Positions 1-9,342 of a stretch of 64,000 bases of DNA are shown here, piece by piece. Position numbers and translations under genes: made by a program. This DNA comes from Amyloporia xantha (Eukaryota; Basidiomycota; Agaricomycetes; Polyporales; Adustoporiaceae), in NCBI GenBank assembly GCA_036971615.1, contig JAYKKR010000005.1:806001-870000 (forward strand), read 5' to 3'. The notes beneath the pieces were generated by a model. That model did no database searches. It was not told where the DNA came from and saw nothing but the letters and a program-made list of their open reading frames with translations. The first letter of the stretch is position 1. Every line of letters begins with the position of its first letter.

Positions 1-1745
1 TGCAAGCAATGCCAATCGCGGTTTCCAAAGTACAGTGAAGCTTGATGAGTTGCTGAGACTCGGAACGGGCCCCTCGACATCGTGCCGAACATGAGTGCTG
101 CGGACGAGCAATGGGACCGTCAATCTGGCGGAGGAAAAAGCAGCGGTGGCTGATGACAGCACACCCTCTGAGCAACTTACTCCCGCAATACTTACGTAAT
201 TACTGTGATCTAGGATGGGACGTTGTATGTATGCAGACACAGCTCACCCAATGGCATATCCTCGCTGGCACACGGTAAGACGACCCGAATCCTATGTAAT
301 ATTGACCTATATGAAATGTAAAGAGATCATATGGCAGATGTCTTAGACTGCTCTCAGAGCTCCCAGGCAGATATCTCCTTGGTGGTCATCTCAAGGCTGA
401 AGGAGGACATCTCATTAGCAAATAATCCGATGGATAGATGTCCCGCTCCTCGTTCTGCCGCCCGCGCTCCACGTCCTCTGAAGCGAGTTTGGCTAGCGGT
501 GATCCTCCGAACTCAGTCCATCCCTTGACTGGAGTTCGAAGCCCACCCAGCCCTGCAGGTCGGCACCTAGAATTTGTGCGTCTACCTCTTCAACTGCATT
601 TCCAGGCTGCGCCGTCAAGGAACACTATGGCCGTGATTTAGACACTGACTCGGCATGTCCTGCACGACCTGCAGCCGTTAACAAGCTGCCTCTATCCTGG
701 CAACTGCCTCCTATTTACAGGTCATGGTCTCATTTCCATGAGAAATGCGACAAACAGGCAGCATTGCATCCGGACAGAGTTCACGGCGCTGATTTGTCAA
801 TGTCGTCCTGGGCGTATAAATATCAATTTGCTTTCACAAAGCATCTTTCCCCGTTTATGCGCAGCGGCGATTGGCCTCCCAGTCCATGTTCTGACAGCCG
901 TGCGAGTGTTTCTCCTGGCGAGATCCTGAGGGGCCTATTGGAATCGCCGGGCACGCCTATTGTACCAGGCTGGCAGCGATTCCTGCCGCCCACAATAGTC
1001 TGACGTGACGTATGGTACGTAGGCATGCGGGATCCTTTAGCTTCAAGGACATGGAAGATGCTGCCCTCCTTTGTCTACCCTCCGTCGCTCACGGCTGGCG
1101 TCCTCAATGGATCATCTCTTCTAACGCCCGTACCACATGAGGCATTGGTGTTCCTTCATACTCGAGCCTACTATAATAGACCCAGGCTATCCATTCTCAA
1201 CGAAGGTGAGGATGGACCATGCCAATACATGTACGTTTCATGTGCCGCATCTCGAACCACCTCATATTCCTCATTTGATGCCGTTAATTCTCTTCGCTGT
1301 ATCCACAATACGTACGTGTATCCGGCTTTTTCCAGTAGGTACAGCCTTGTGTCGTCGTGCCTCTAAGACTACTTGGGAGGAACATTTTGTGTGCTGCAGC
1401 ATTGATCAGGTACGCACCGTCTGTCCCATCACTACCATTGTACTTATTTTTGTCCGCAAGCTCGTTATCCGACTCTAAATTTGCTCTCGGCAAGGTGATG
1501 GTCGTGGCGACATCGTTACGCGGTGCTGATAGTAAGGAACTCGGTGTAGGCGCCACTTTAAGGTTCAGATATTAGGTTTGTTTCCATGAACCCACCATGA
1601 GTTGAGAGAATTGCAGTGGGTACATTTGTTCTCTCCCTCTGCGACCACAGCAGGTTCGATCAGCAAACTAGCATCTAGTGAGCACGTCTCATGCAGAGCT
1701 GCATTTTTAGCTCAAATTTGGAAGCGACAGATCTGCATCAGGGAT
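1..1745. other. No supported gene; leading intergenic stretch
   Basis: Open frames here are short, overlap on both strands and show no recognisable motif, signal peptide or exon chain. The last few hundred bases may contain the promoter, leader or an undetected 5' exon of the Ifi-6-16-like gene that follows. I see no RNA gene or clear repeat. Confidence 0.4.
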
Positions 1746-2096
1746 ATGTTGTGGGGAATCATCGCGACGTTGGTGGGCGGAGTGGGTGGGTGGTTCCTGG
1801 CATCCTTCGTTGCATCTTGGGGATTGCTTGCCTGGGGTATGAGCGCCGCTGGACCTATTGCTGGCGAGTCACTGCCATAGTTCTTCTTTCGGCGGGTCGG
1901 ACTGACGTCGTACCCTTGGCCAGGCACTGCGGCTGCAGCTGCCCAAGCCTCTATTGGCAACGTCGTTGCTGGTTCGATCTTCGCGTTTCTTCAGAGCATT
2001 GCAATGGGAGGCCTGTCGATTATAGGCTTAACTATCGGCGGTGTGATCGGAGGTGTGTTTGGGTTCCTGGGTGGATTGCTAGGCGGATGGTTCTGA
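1746..2096 (+). CDS. Ifi-6-16/ISG12-like small hydrophobic membrane protein
   Basis: A 96-residue, Gly/Ala-rich hydrophobic protein. It opens with MLWGIIATLVGG, continues through the block AAGPIAGTAAAAAQASIGN and the segment VVAGSIFAFLQSIAMGG, and ends in a glycine zipper-like tail (GGVIGGVFGFLGGLLGGWF). This order matches the interferon-inducible 6-16/27 (ISG12) family; animal members sit in mitochondrial or ER membranes and are linked to apoptosis and innate responses. Agaricomycetes carry homologues of unknown role. Exons are 1746-1863 and 1924-2096. The only splice that gives the conserved block uses a GC donor (GCGAGT at 1864) and CCAG acceptor at 1923, a 60-nt GC-AG intron. The length is normal for the family. 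The start is the first ATG of the hydrophobic region; an upstream exon is possible. The family call rests on pattern recognition, not a search. Confidence 0.72.
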
Positions 2097-2392
2097 ACTG
2101 CATGTAATATGGCTGAAGTCGAAGTTCGTGCTTGTCACTTTCCCTTTGTGCTTTCCCTTTCGGCATTTCTAGTGTCTCTGTCATCGGCGCATATTTCAGT
2201 CATCCTGTCTGACGGACATCTTCTGTGCGGAATAGTATCTTCACGGGGCAAGGTGATCTGTGTCTGCAACGAGATGTGGATTCTACTCGGAGCTGGCTGC
2301 AGTATGGATGTGATTGCTAGATCCAATGAATGGGGGTAAATGAAGCGGACAATTATACAGTGAAGTACTTCTAGTCATACGAAGTCCGTCTA

Positions 2393-3092
2393 TCACGAAC
2401 TGGGTTTGCTTCCCGACTCCGGAGGCGGCGCCGAAGGTGATGGGGGCAGGGGTGATGGTGTTGAGGGCTGCTCTGCCGCCTTTGTTTCAGCCTCTAGCCG
2501 GTCCCGTGCACGTACCACTTTCGACTGGATGTAGTGCGAGTGAGCCAGTGGTGGTGGTGCCCGCGCACCCCCTGGCGGTTTTGGAGGGGCAGGAGGTGGA
2601 GAGTTCGCTTTGAATAGGTGATCATAATGCTACCACAAGAGATGTGTGACGTCGTGTGCAGCGATCTGGCATGAGCAAGAGTACACAGGGCCATACAATG
2701 GTATGACACTCACCTGAAGAACTCTATCCATAGCGTCATCTTTCTTAACGTTAAGAATCAGCCGCGCCTCGTCTAATGTCATTCGATGCTCTCTTGTCAG
2801 CTTGTCCGTTATGGAACCCGACGTAGCATTGCCCACGCCCGCCACGTCGCTGCCTATTGCTCCCTCTGGCCGATGTTTCGCATCTTTGACGAGGAACAGG
2901 CATGCTCAGTCATTCGTAACCTGACATAGGAGCAGCTAGACTTACTTTGCACCGCCTGCCTGCCGGCTGCAAAGAATGCTTTGCCCAGAATCTGCGCCCC
3001 TGCGATTGCTATCTGTACAATAACTTTTGGAGAGGACTGGAAAGCAAGTATGAGGCATCAGTCTGCATACAGCTCAGAAGTAGACCGACCAT
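2393..3092 (-). CDS. PAM16: PAM16/TIM16, J-like subunit of the mitochondrial import motor
   Basis: Pam16 is the degenerate J-protein that pairs with Pam18 and controls mtHsp70 at the inner-membrane TIM23 channel. The spliced product is 166 residues. The N-terminal stretch SPKVIVQIAIAGAQILGKAF is the family's membrane-proximal segment. The J-like core LTREHRMTLDEARLILNV is followed by a junction reading DRVLQHYDHLFKANS. The HPD motif of true J proteins is absent, as expected. The tail is Pro/Ala-rich and longer than in yeast. Exons in genomic order are 2393-2629, 2714-2883, 2946-3036 and a start-codon exon at 3090-3092. The downstream phases sum to a complete frame. The single-codon first exon is inferred from an ATG followed by GT and an acceptor just before SSPKV, so the exact start is less sure. 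The gene is divergent from RPA43, about 186 bp apart. Confidence 0.9.
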
Positions 3093-3278
3093 TTGTGAGC
3101 ACCGTAAACCAGGTACCAAGGGAGAGCTAGTAAGAGTGCGCTACGCTACTCGACCCGGCGTGTCTGACGCGCGGGCACGTGGCTAGCTTCAAAATTTCCC
3201 CCGCGGCGTACCGCGTATGGACCTACATCCATACATACTCCCTACTCGACGTCTCGACGTGTCATTACATCCTCTCTC

Positions 3279-4539
3279 ATGTCTCAGACTCTCGAAAAGA
3301 AAGCAAAAAAGCGCAAGCACTCTACCGCTGAGATTGGGCAGGAGGCTGAGCCGTCCACGAAGCGCGTGAAGAAGGACAAGTCAAAGAAGGACAAGAAGGG
3401 CAAGAAGGACAAGGGCAAGGCGCGCGCAGTGGATGACGGGAGTGAATTCCGCGTCATGCAGGCGTCGATGGTGGTGTCGATACCGCCCGTGTTTGCCAAC
3501 AATCTGCAGGCAGGGGTGGAGGACATGCTGGACTCGCTTCTCATGAGGTGTGTTGCTTTTTCACAGGGATCAAGCCTTCTCAAGTGAATTGTAAGGTCGG
3601 CTCTCGCGCTAGATATATACCAGCATTGCAGGGCGTCGTTCTTGCGCACGATAACTTGCAGTTTTTGAACTCGATGGCCACCATCAAGGCGGATAGTCCA
3701 TACGCCAATTGCAGGATTGCATTCGACGCAACGGTGTGGAGCCCACAGGTCGGCATGAGACTTGGTCAGTGTCGCATACTCGCTTTCGGTGCAGGCGTGT
3801 TTATGCGATGCCTTTAACAGTGGGTAAAGTCAAGCTATGCTCGCCGGATCACATCGCGTTGCTCGTACATCGCACGTTCAATGTCTCGATACCTCGACAT
3901 CATATACCCACCGACCAATGGGAATTCGAGTACGGCCCGGCCGAAAACGACCCAGAGTTTGGCGCAGATGTCTCGATGGATGACGTTGAGGCACAGTTGG
4001 ATATAGGTGATGCATCGGATGCCGGACTTGAAGGCAGTGGGCGGTGGGTGCACAAACTCACAGGGGCCAAGCTGGGGGGAGATGACGGGTATCTGGAGCT
4101 CACTGTTGTCGGGTGTGTGCCATGAAACTTCGCGGGTCCTGTCAAATACTGACCTATAAACTCTAGACTGACAATCGCTAACCAGATGCTTTCCCTCGTT
4201 GGGTCGATACAATCCGATCCCTTTGCTCCTGAGCACGTTCCCACACATACGAATGGAGCAGCTTCGCAATCTGAGCCCGCGGCAGACCTTGAGCCAGCTG
4301 GACTTACTGATGAACTGCAGGAGATGGGGCTCGACGAGGGAGGCGACAATGAAGAGGATACTTTTGGGATGCTCGGCCGGCTGGGGGACGAAGCTGCTGC
4401 GCGGGAGGCTGAACAGCAGGCTGAAGAGGCAGCTGCGAAGGAGAAGAAGCGGAAGCGGAAAGAGGCGAGGCTGCAGGAGGACGACGGTGAGCCAGACAAT
4501 GCTTCTTCAAAAAAGAGGACAAAGAAGAAGAAGAGTTAG
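3279..4539 (+). CDS. RPA43: RNA polymerase I subunit RPA43
   Basis: RPA43 is the Rpb7-like stalk subunit of RNA polymerase I, forming the heterodimer that contacts the initiation factor Rrn3 in the nucleolus. Four exons (3279-3547, 3613-3764, 3821-4112, 4167-4539) join in frame to 361 residues. A lysine-rich nucleolar-type N-terminus (about residues 5-55) precedes the SHS2/Rpb7-N-like part with FRVMQASMVVSIPPVFANN and YIPALQGVVLAHDNL. The OB-like part follows with VGKVKLCSPDHIALLVH and FNVSIPRHHIP, the latter strongly typical of RPA43. The C-terminus is acidic, then ends in a basic KKRTKKKKS tail. Splice sites are canonical (GTGTGT, GTCAGT, GTGTGT with TAG/CAG acceptors). It likely shares a regulatory gap with the divergent PAM16 gene. 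Confidence 0.9.
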
Positions 4540-5109
4540 CATGCTCCGATCGTGTCTTTTCGTCTGAGATCATAGATTCTTTCCAGGCGCTCTATGCAAA
4601 TGCTCGATGCCCGACTACAAAGAACACCTGCCGTAAAGAGTGAAATTAGTCGAACATTTGCGATGTGCTGTGTCCTCAGCTGCGCTCAAGCCCAATCCCA
4701 ACCAGCATTGATTTTCTGAGACGTGACCGCTTGTTCTCTGAAAACGCGCGACGAACAGAACGGACTAGCATTGCGGCGTTGCCCACCTTTATGCCTTGCA
4801 TACATACAAAACGCGGTTTAACACGCCCATTCCGCTTGTGGTATAAGTACGAACAGTGTCGAGCGCAGAATGTGGCTGTCCTCCCCTTATCTGCAAGGTA
4901 TTAATTGAAAGTCTGTCTACGCGAGACAACGAGCGTACATACGTTGCGCGTGCCAGTGTTCGACTTGCGATCGACTGTCCACCATCGCTTGCCCAAGCAG
5001 AGCCGCATATAGTCACTTGGCTATATAAAGTCACCTCTACTGTCGCCCTCTGGTATACCTCTGTCAAATCCTCCCTCTTCACAATCTCGCTTCCTGCTTC
5101 CCAACTATC
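4540..5109. promoter_or_regulatory. Intergenic region and putative promoter of the 5110 gene
   Basis: No gene is seen. A TATA-like CTATATAAAG lies near 5022, about 85 bp before the ATG, followed by a CT-rich leader. Much of this block (about 4735-5035) recurs in diverged form at about 6787-7020 upstream of the tRNA gene. Confidence 0.45.
4735..5035 (+). repeat. Promoter-like block, copy 1 of a direct repeat
   Basis: Three ordered landmarks recur downstream of the 5110 gene. They are CGCGCGACGAACAGAACG (4745 region), the GCATACATACAAAACG stretch near 4798, and CGACTTGCGATCGACTGTCC near 4961, ending in a TATA-like CTATATAA. The second copy has the same landmarks with substitutions and small indels. 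Order and orientation are preserved, so this is an old direct duplication flanking the gene. Confidence 0.6.
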
Positions 5110-6452
5110 ATGCCTGCTTATTCCGTGCCTATGTCACAGGGTTCGACCGGCGTTAACTCGCCTCGTGCGGCACCAGACGAAAATATCCTCCTCCAAGATC
5201 TCCTCAACGTCGTCTCGCGGCTCAAGCGTGTGCACCCGCTCACACCGAGTGCCTCTCCAAATTCCCGTGCTGTCCGCCGTCGCTTGAAACAGGGTGTACT
5301 GCAAATTGTGGAATGTATTCCTTCAGAGGGGCCCTGGCAGAAACTCAAAGGCGAAGAACAAGAAGGCGTCGATTTTCAAGCACTTTCAGCGCAGAAAGAG
5401 AAGACCTTGCAGGCGCACAGAGACAACAGGGGGGTCGACGCACGTGTGGCCCGAATTGTTGAGGCCGTGGGCCAAGATGCCGTGTTTCCCACTGAGCTGA
5501 AGGAGGTGCTATCCTCCTTACCTGCCGGCTCGTATGCAACTGTTGAGGACGCCGCTCTGTCGCTCATGTGCCGCGGGTACCAGCCTACATCTCTTGCAGT
5601 TTGGGTAGGTGCTCTATTGCCCCTCCTCACGCACCGCTTCACTGTCCCGGGTTCAGCGCGACATACTAATGCCTCTGGCGGAGCAAGTCCCTTCCCCGCG
5701 CGACGTGCGCACGCAATCCACCCGCTTGGGCCGTCTCGTCAGTGTAGAGGCCCGCCTGCACGAACGGCATCGCGTAAGCTAGCTCTTGTGACACCGAGAG
5801 CAATGAGACTAGCATTTCCGTAGATCCTCGAAGAACTGACGGCCAGCACTCATGGAGCGTCATTCATCTCGTGTTTATTCAAGCATGTCGAAGCGCTGCG
5901 TTTTGCCTCAGATTGGAACAGCCACATAGGACCCGGGAGCCTGAGGTTCAAGCGCGATTTCAAGCGCGTGGCGTTCATGCAACAGCCGCATATAGCCACC
6001 CAGCTGGAGGGACTCACCGCAGGAGAATGCGATGCGATGCTCAAAGGGGAGCTCAAAGCAGACCTCAAAGTATGGATCCGCAAGTCTGAAAACGTGATTA
6101 CTGCGCGTAATCGACTGTTGGAAATGTACAACATGGTAGGTACTGTCAGCGCAAGCTATCTCTGCTAACATCTCTTCAGTTCGGTGCAGGTGTTCTCATT
6201 GATCCCGTTTGGAACGTCGATCATCTCGCAATTCACCGGTCGAGCAAGTTCCCTTGTGTGTACAGGGCAGTCGCCCACCATCTGGCCTCCATAAAGGATC
6301 ACGATACAGGCGCGCTCCTATTGAATCTGCATCAGCGCGGCGTTGAGGTCATCCTAGCTGTTGTTACGGTTCTGGGTAATGAACAGGATGCCGCATACAT
6401 CCGCTCTTTTATCGAGGCTCTCCCTCCCAATGAAATCACGATCCACGAGTAA
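5110..6452 (+). CDS. Unidentified conserved-looking protein, 398 residues
   Basis: I do not recognise this family. Four exons (5110-5604, 5657-5773, 5824-6135, 6180-6452) join in phase 0 with GTAGGT/GTAAGC-type donors and give 398 residues, so the model is well supported as a gene. The protein looks soluble and helical. It has no signal peptide, no membrane segment and no catalytic motif I can name. The N-terminal third is polar (LLQDLLNVVSRLKRVHPL, residues about 30-47). The C-terminal half has helical stretches such as LKADLKVWIRKSENVITARN and a closing VEVILAVVTVLGNEQDAAYI segment. It is flanked by a duplicated promoter-like block and precedes a tRNA gene. It could be a lineage-restricted protein. 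Confidence 0.75.
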
Positions 6453-6786
6453 AGCTCCCGTGTAGTAATTCGTACATCTTGTTGTCTTGTCTCCAGACTC
6501 CAGCATCAATGCAATGTTGTCATCCCCGAATTCGGCGGTACTACCTGTCAAATCACCTGGATGTTCGCGACGTTTGTATGTCATCTGCAGCTGGCGATAA
6601 AGCGTCCCTGTCGAAATGACAAATATATTGAGGTTGGTGAAACAGCTGCGTAGTAGTGGTTGATCACATGCATGAGATTATGCTCAAGGCTCACAGGCAC
6701 TCTGCACCATGCGTGCGACTTATGCCACGCCCTCGATTCCCTCTCATTCGCCTGCTGCCCCGGGACTCGGTCACACCGCCAGTTGT

Positions 6787-7020
6787 GTTCTCTCTAACCG
6801 CGCGACGAACGGAACGTAATACATTCATGCCATGCATACAAAACAAAATCATACCGTCTGTGTGACGAGAAATCTCATTCAATGTCGCACATATTTTGCG
6901 CGTGATCGACTTGCGATCGGCTGTCCCCCTTGCGCCGTCGTCGTCCAGACTCAATCCAGACTCGTCCTCCGGTCGCTCGTTTGCTCGTTGGGCTCGAAAA
7001 AGGCGGTCAAGCTATATAAT
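6787..7020 (+). repeat. Promoter-like block, copy 2 of a direct repeat
   Basis: This is the diverged second copy of the 4735-5035 block: CGCGCGACGAACGGAACG near 6800, GCATACAAAACAAAATC near 6835 and CGACTTGCGATCGGCTGTCC near 6908, ending in CTATATAATAAATAA at 7013. Here the TATA-like end lies 20-30 bp upstream of the tRNA gene rather than a protein gene. The rest of 6453-7043 shows no gene. Confidence 0.6.
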
Positions 7021-7043
7021 AAATAACGACAACCCCCTTTAAC

Positions 7044-7156
7044 GGCGCTATAGTGTAGTGGTTATCACTTGGGATTCTGATCGCTTATGTAATCGCCTAA
7101 AAAGGAAATAAGTCAATTGACTTCCCAAGACCCAGGTTCGATCCCTGGTAGCGCCT
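7044..7156 (+). tRNA. tRNA-Gln (anticodon CTG) with a 41-nt intron
   Basis: The acceptor arm GGCGCTA pairs with TAGCGCC, with discriminator T at 7156. The D arm GTGTAGTGGTTATCAC is the eukaryotic glutamine pattern. The anticodon stem TGGGA (7070-7074) pairs with TCCCA (7123-7127), and the loop TTCTGA places anticodon CTG at 7077-7079. An intron of about 41 nt (7081-7121) sits one base 3' of the anticodon, the canonical position. The T arm CCAGG-TTCGATC-CCTGG is perfect and carries the B box. A TCT (Arg) reading would need a shifted stem and fits worse. Confidence 0.88.
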
Positions 7157-7159
7157 ATG

Positions 7160-7171
7160 TTTTGCTCTTTT
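7160..7171 (+). terminator. RNA polymerase III T-run terminator
   Basis: Two runs of four T (7160-7163 and 7168-7171) lie within 15 bp of the tRNA 3' end on the coding strand, as expected for Pol III termination. Confidence 0.7.
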
Positions 7172-7544
7172 CTACATCCTTTCGCGGCCGTGCCGTGGAA
7201 GAAGAAAGTCTTATTTCAGTCAAATGGTCCGAGAGATAGGGTCGTGGCTTACCTTTTACTATGTTGTCTAGTTTGAAATTGGTGCATGCAGACGTTCTGC
7301 CTGCACAGTAGTACAAAGAAGATAGCATCTGAATTTCCAAGCGCACAGTGCTTCAAGGTCAACGGCATCACGAATACGCGCTCAGGCTTTAGGGGAGGAC
7401 AAGCTGACGAGTGGGGGGAGGGGACAAAAGATGGTTTCCCTCGGGAGAGATGCAGGCTCTTTATATACTGTACGATATAGAAGACCTCATGGAATAAAAC
7501 TCCGACTGTCACCGAGCTCGACGTTTGGGAAGGCTAAGATTGAG

Positions 7545-7640
7545 GAAGCGAGAGAACTACGTCCATAACGGGTGAGGGGATAACCATAAATAGAAAGTGA
7601 CGATGGAGCGATCGTTTCGTGGCTTTCGTCAGCTTTCGTC
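7545..7640 (+). repeat. Dispersed repeat, CpG-decayed copy
   Basis: About 90 bp is clearly similar to 8225-8330. Shared landmarks are the GAGAAC/CCATA stretch, AACCATAAATAGAAAG and GGAGCGATCGTTTCG. Most differences replace CpG in the other copy with TpG or CpA here, the signature of methyl-CpG deamination. There is no coding potential. Confidence 0.55.
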
Positions 7641-8224
7641 CGTGTCATACAGCGCCTGAGTGCCACCAGGCCCCATCAAGCCCGAAAACTCTAGCCTACG
7701 TCACCTATGCCTGCGATTCGGCTCCCAGATTGGCTTCCGTATTTAGCAGTTCTCCTTCTGAATCCGTATGTTTAATTCTTTTCAGCCGTTCACTCGGTGT
7801 CCTCGGGAGCAGACTGTCATGTGAAACTTCTATTCTTGGGTTAAACCTAGTTTTTGGAGGCTGTGTACCGTATTCTAGGATGCCCTCATGCCTTTGAACA
7901 GGGCATACAACCGTTTCATGAATACTCTGAGCTGCGTGAATCGCCCGGACGAGTGATGATAGAGTCGCGCTTGCTGAGATAACCACTCTCAGATTTCTTG
8001 CTTTTGAAAATTACTTCGGTAGCATACGGGATTCAAACCAATTTTAGAGGCCACAGAGCGAGTATATAATGCAATATATGAACGCCTCGCGTGCACAGCG
8101 GCCGTCGGAAGCATCCGATAATTGTTCAGACTGGCGGTAGTCATCACCACTTAGACGAAGATCTATTGAACTATTTTGCTCTTGTTCTCTTGCGTCCTTC
8201 GCGCCGCTCTTTCACGCTCAAGGA

Positions 8225-8330
8225 AGTGAGGGTATTAGAGAACGACTATTTCCATACCGGGCGAGGGAATCACCATAAACAGAAAGCGACAGCGGAGCGA
8301 TCGCTTCGCGGCTGTTGCCCATGCAATGGC
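8225..8330 (+). repeat. Dispersed repeat, CpG-retaining copy
   Basis: Partner of 7545-7640. It reads CATACCGGGCGAGGGAATC, AAACAGAAAGCGAC and GGAGCGATCGCTTCGCGG, where the other copy has T in several of the CpG positions. Confidence 0.55.
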
Positions 8331-8400
8331 AGCGCCACCAGAACCCCCGAACATTTGAAAGACTCCGTCCCCGACTCCCACGGAGTGGAGGAGGGTATTA

Positions 8401-8510
8401 GAGTCTTTTCGCAATTCCATCTGGCATCACAAATTCCCGCTTTTGGCGACCAACGGGACGTTCTGATTGGCTCACACGGGCGCTTCCCGATTTGCGAAAA
8501 GTGTCTATTG
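8401..8510. mobile_element. Short foldback element (MITE-like)
   Basis: GAGTCTTTTCGCAATTC at the left is answered by GATTTGCGAAAAGTGTC at the right in inverted orientation, giving termini about 16 bp long around a 110-bp unit. The interior contains CTGATTGGCTCACAC, which also occurs in the 33.7-kb foldback element, suggesting related families. No transposase is present. Confidence 0.4.
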
Positions 8511-9342
8511 TCAAACCTCCAACGTGCCTATCCCCCTCCAAGCCTTGGACCCGTGGGAAACTAAACGTGACTCAAATATTCGTATTTATCCAGTCGATTT
8601 TTGTTCGTTAACGTTGACTCGAGTATAAAATCCTCCGTGCAGAAACAGGCCTGCAAGCAAGTACACAAGTGTTGTTCTTATATTTTTCCATCAATATATT
8701 GACAGACATTTGCATGTCATCAAGGTTCTAGGCAGCATTTTTGTTTAAATTTGACTGTATGTTACACAGAGTATCGTACTGTAACTTGTGTTTCCTGTGC
8801 TGATTTCTAGTACTATTCTCCGTCCTTAAGCGTATTTGATTGAAATGATCGTATATACTTCAACGGAGTCGGGGATTGGCGCTTGCCGCCGCTATCATAT
8901 GTGCCATGGACGGACAAACGTATTCGTTTTGGATGCATTGAGATGAATGCTGTTTTCTCCGGGCGTCCGGGGTACCTGACAGCCTGTGCGTTATGAAATT
9001 GAAAATTTCTGGTTGACATCCCAGCTAGATTGTACATTGGCCATGGCTATGGACTGGCATGCATGAGACCTGCAGCTGAGTCTCATGTGCAGACCAATCA
9101 TCGATGTATCAATTGCGAGCCAACCAGTATGAATGGCGGGATGAGCGCCTGTCTTCCTGATTTGGCAGACAATTGGCAAAGGATGCACTTCAGCGCCTAC
9201 GTCCCTCTACGTCCTTTCTGACCTTTTCTGACCTGCCACCGTTGTGCCACCGTCTACATAGATCCTCGAACTGCTCTACTTTTCGAAGCTACTGCACTGC
9301 GCGCCCGTGAATGTGATCCACTGTGATCCATTGACTTCTGCC

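Larger units (their letters stand above)
7641..9342. other. Gene-free, repeat-rich intergenic region
   Basis: No exon chain with a recognisable product is visible on either strand. The stretch contains the second copy of the dispersed repeat, a short foldback (8401-8510), AT-rich tracts around 8570-8830, and the promoter of the F-box gene. A TATA-like GAGTATAAAA near 8620 has no obvious downstream gene. Confidence 0.4.

Noticed and set aside
7044..7156. Alternative reading of the tRNA as tRNA-Arg(TCT)
   Set aside because: This needs a stem shifted by one base and loses the glutamine-type D arm and discriminator context; the CTG reading pairs fully.
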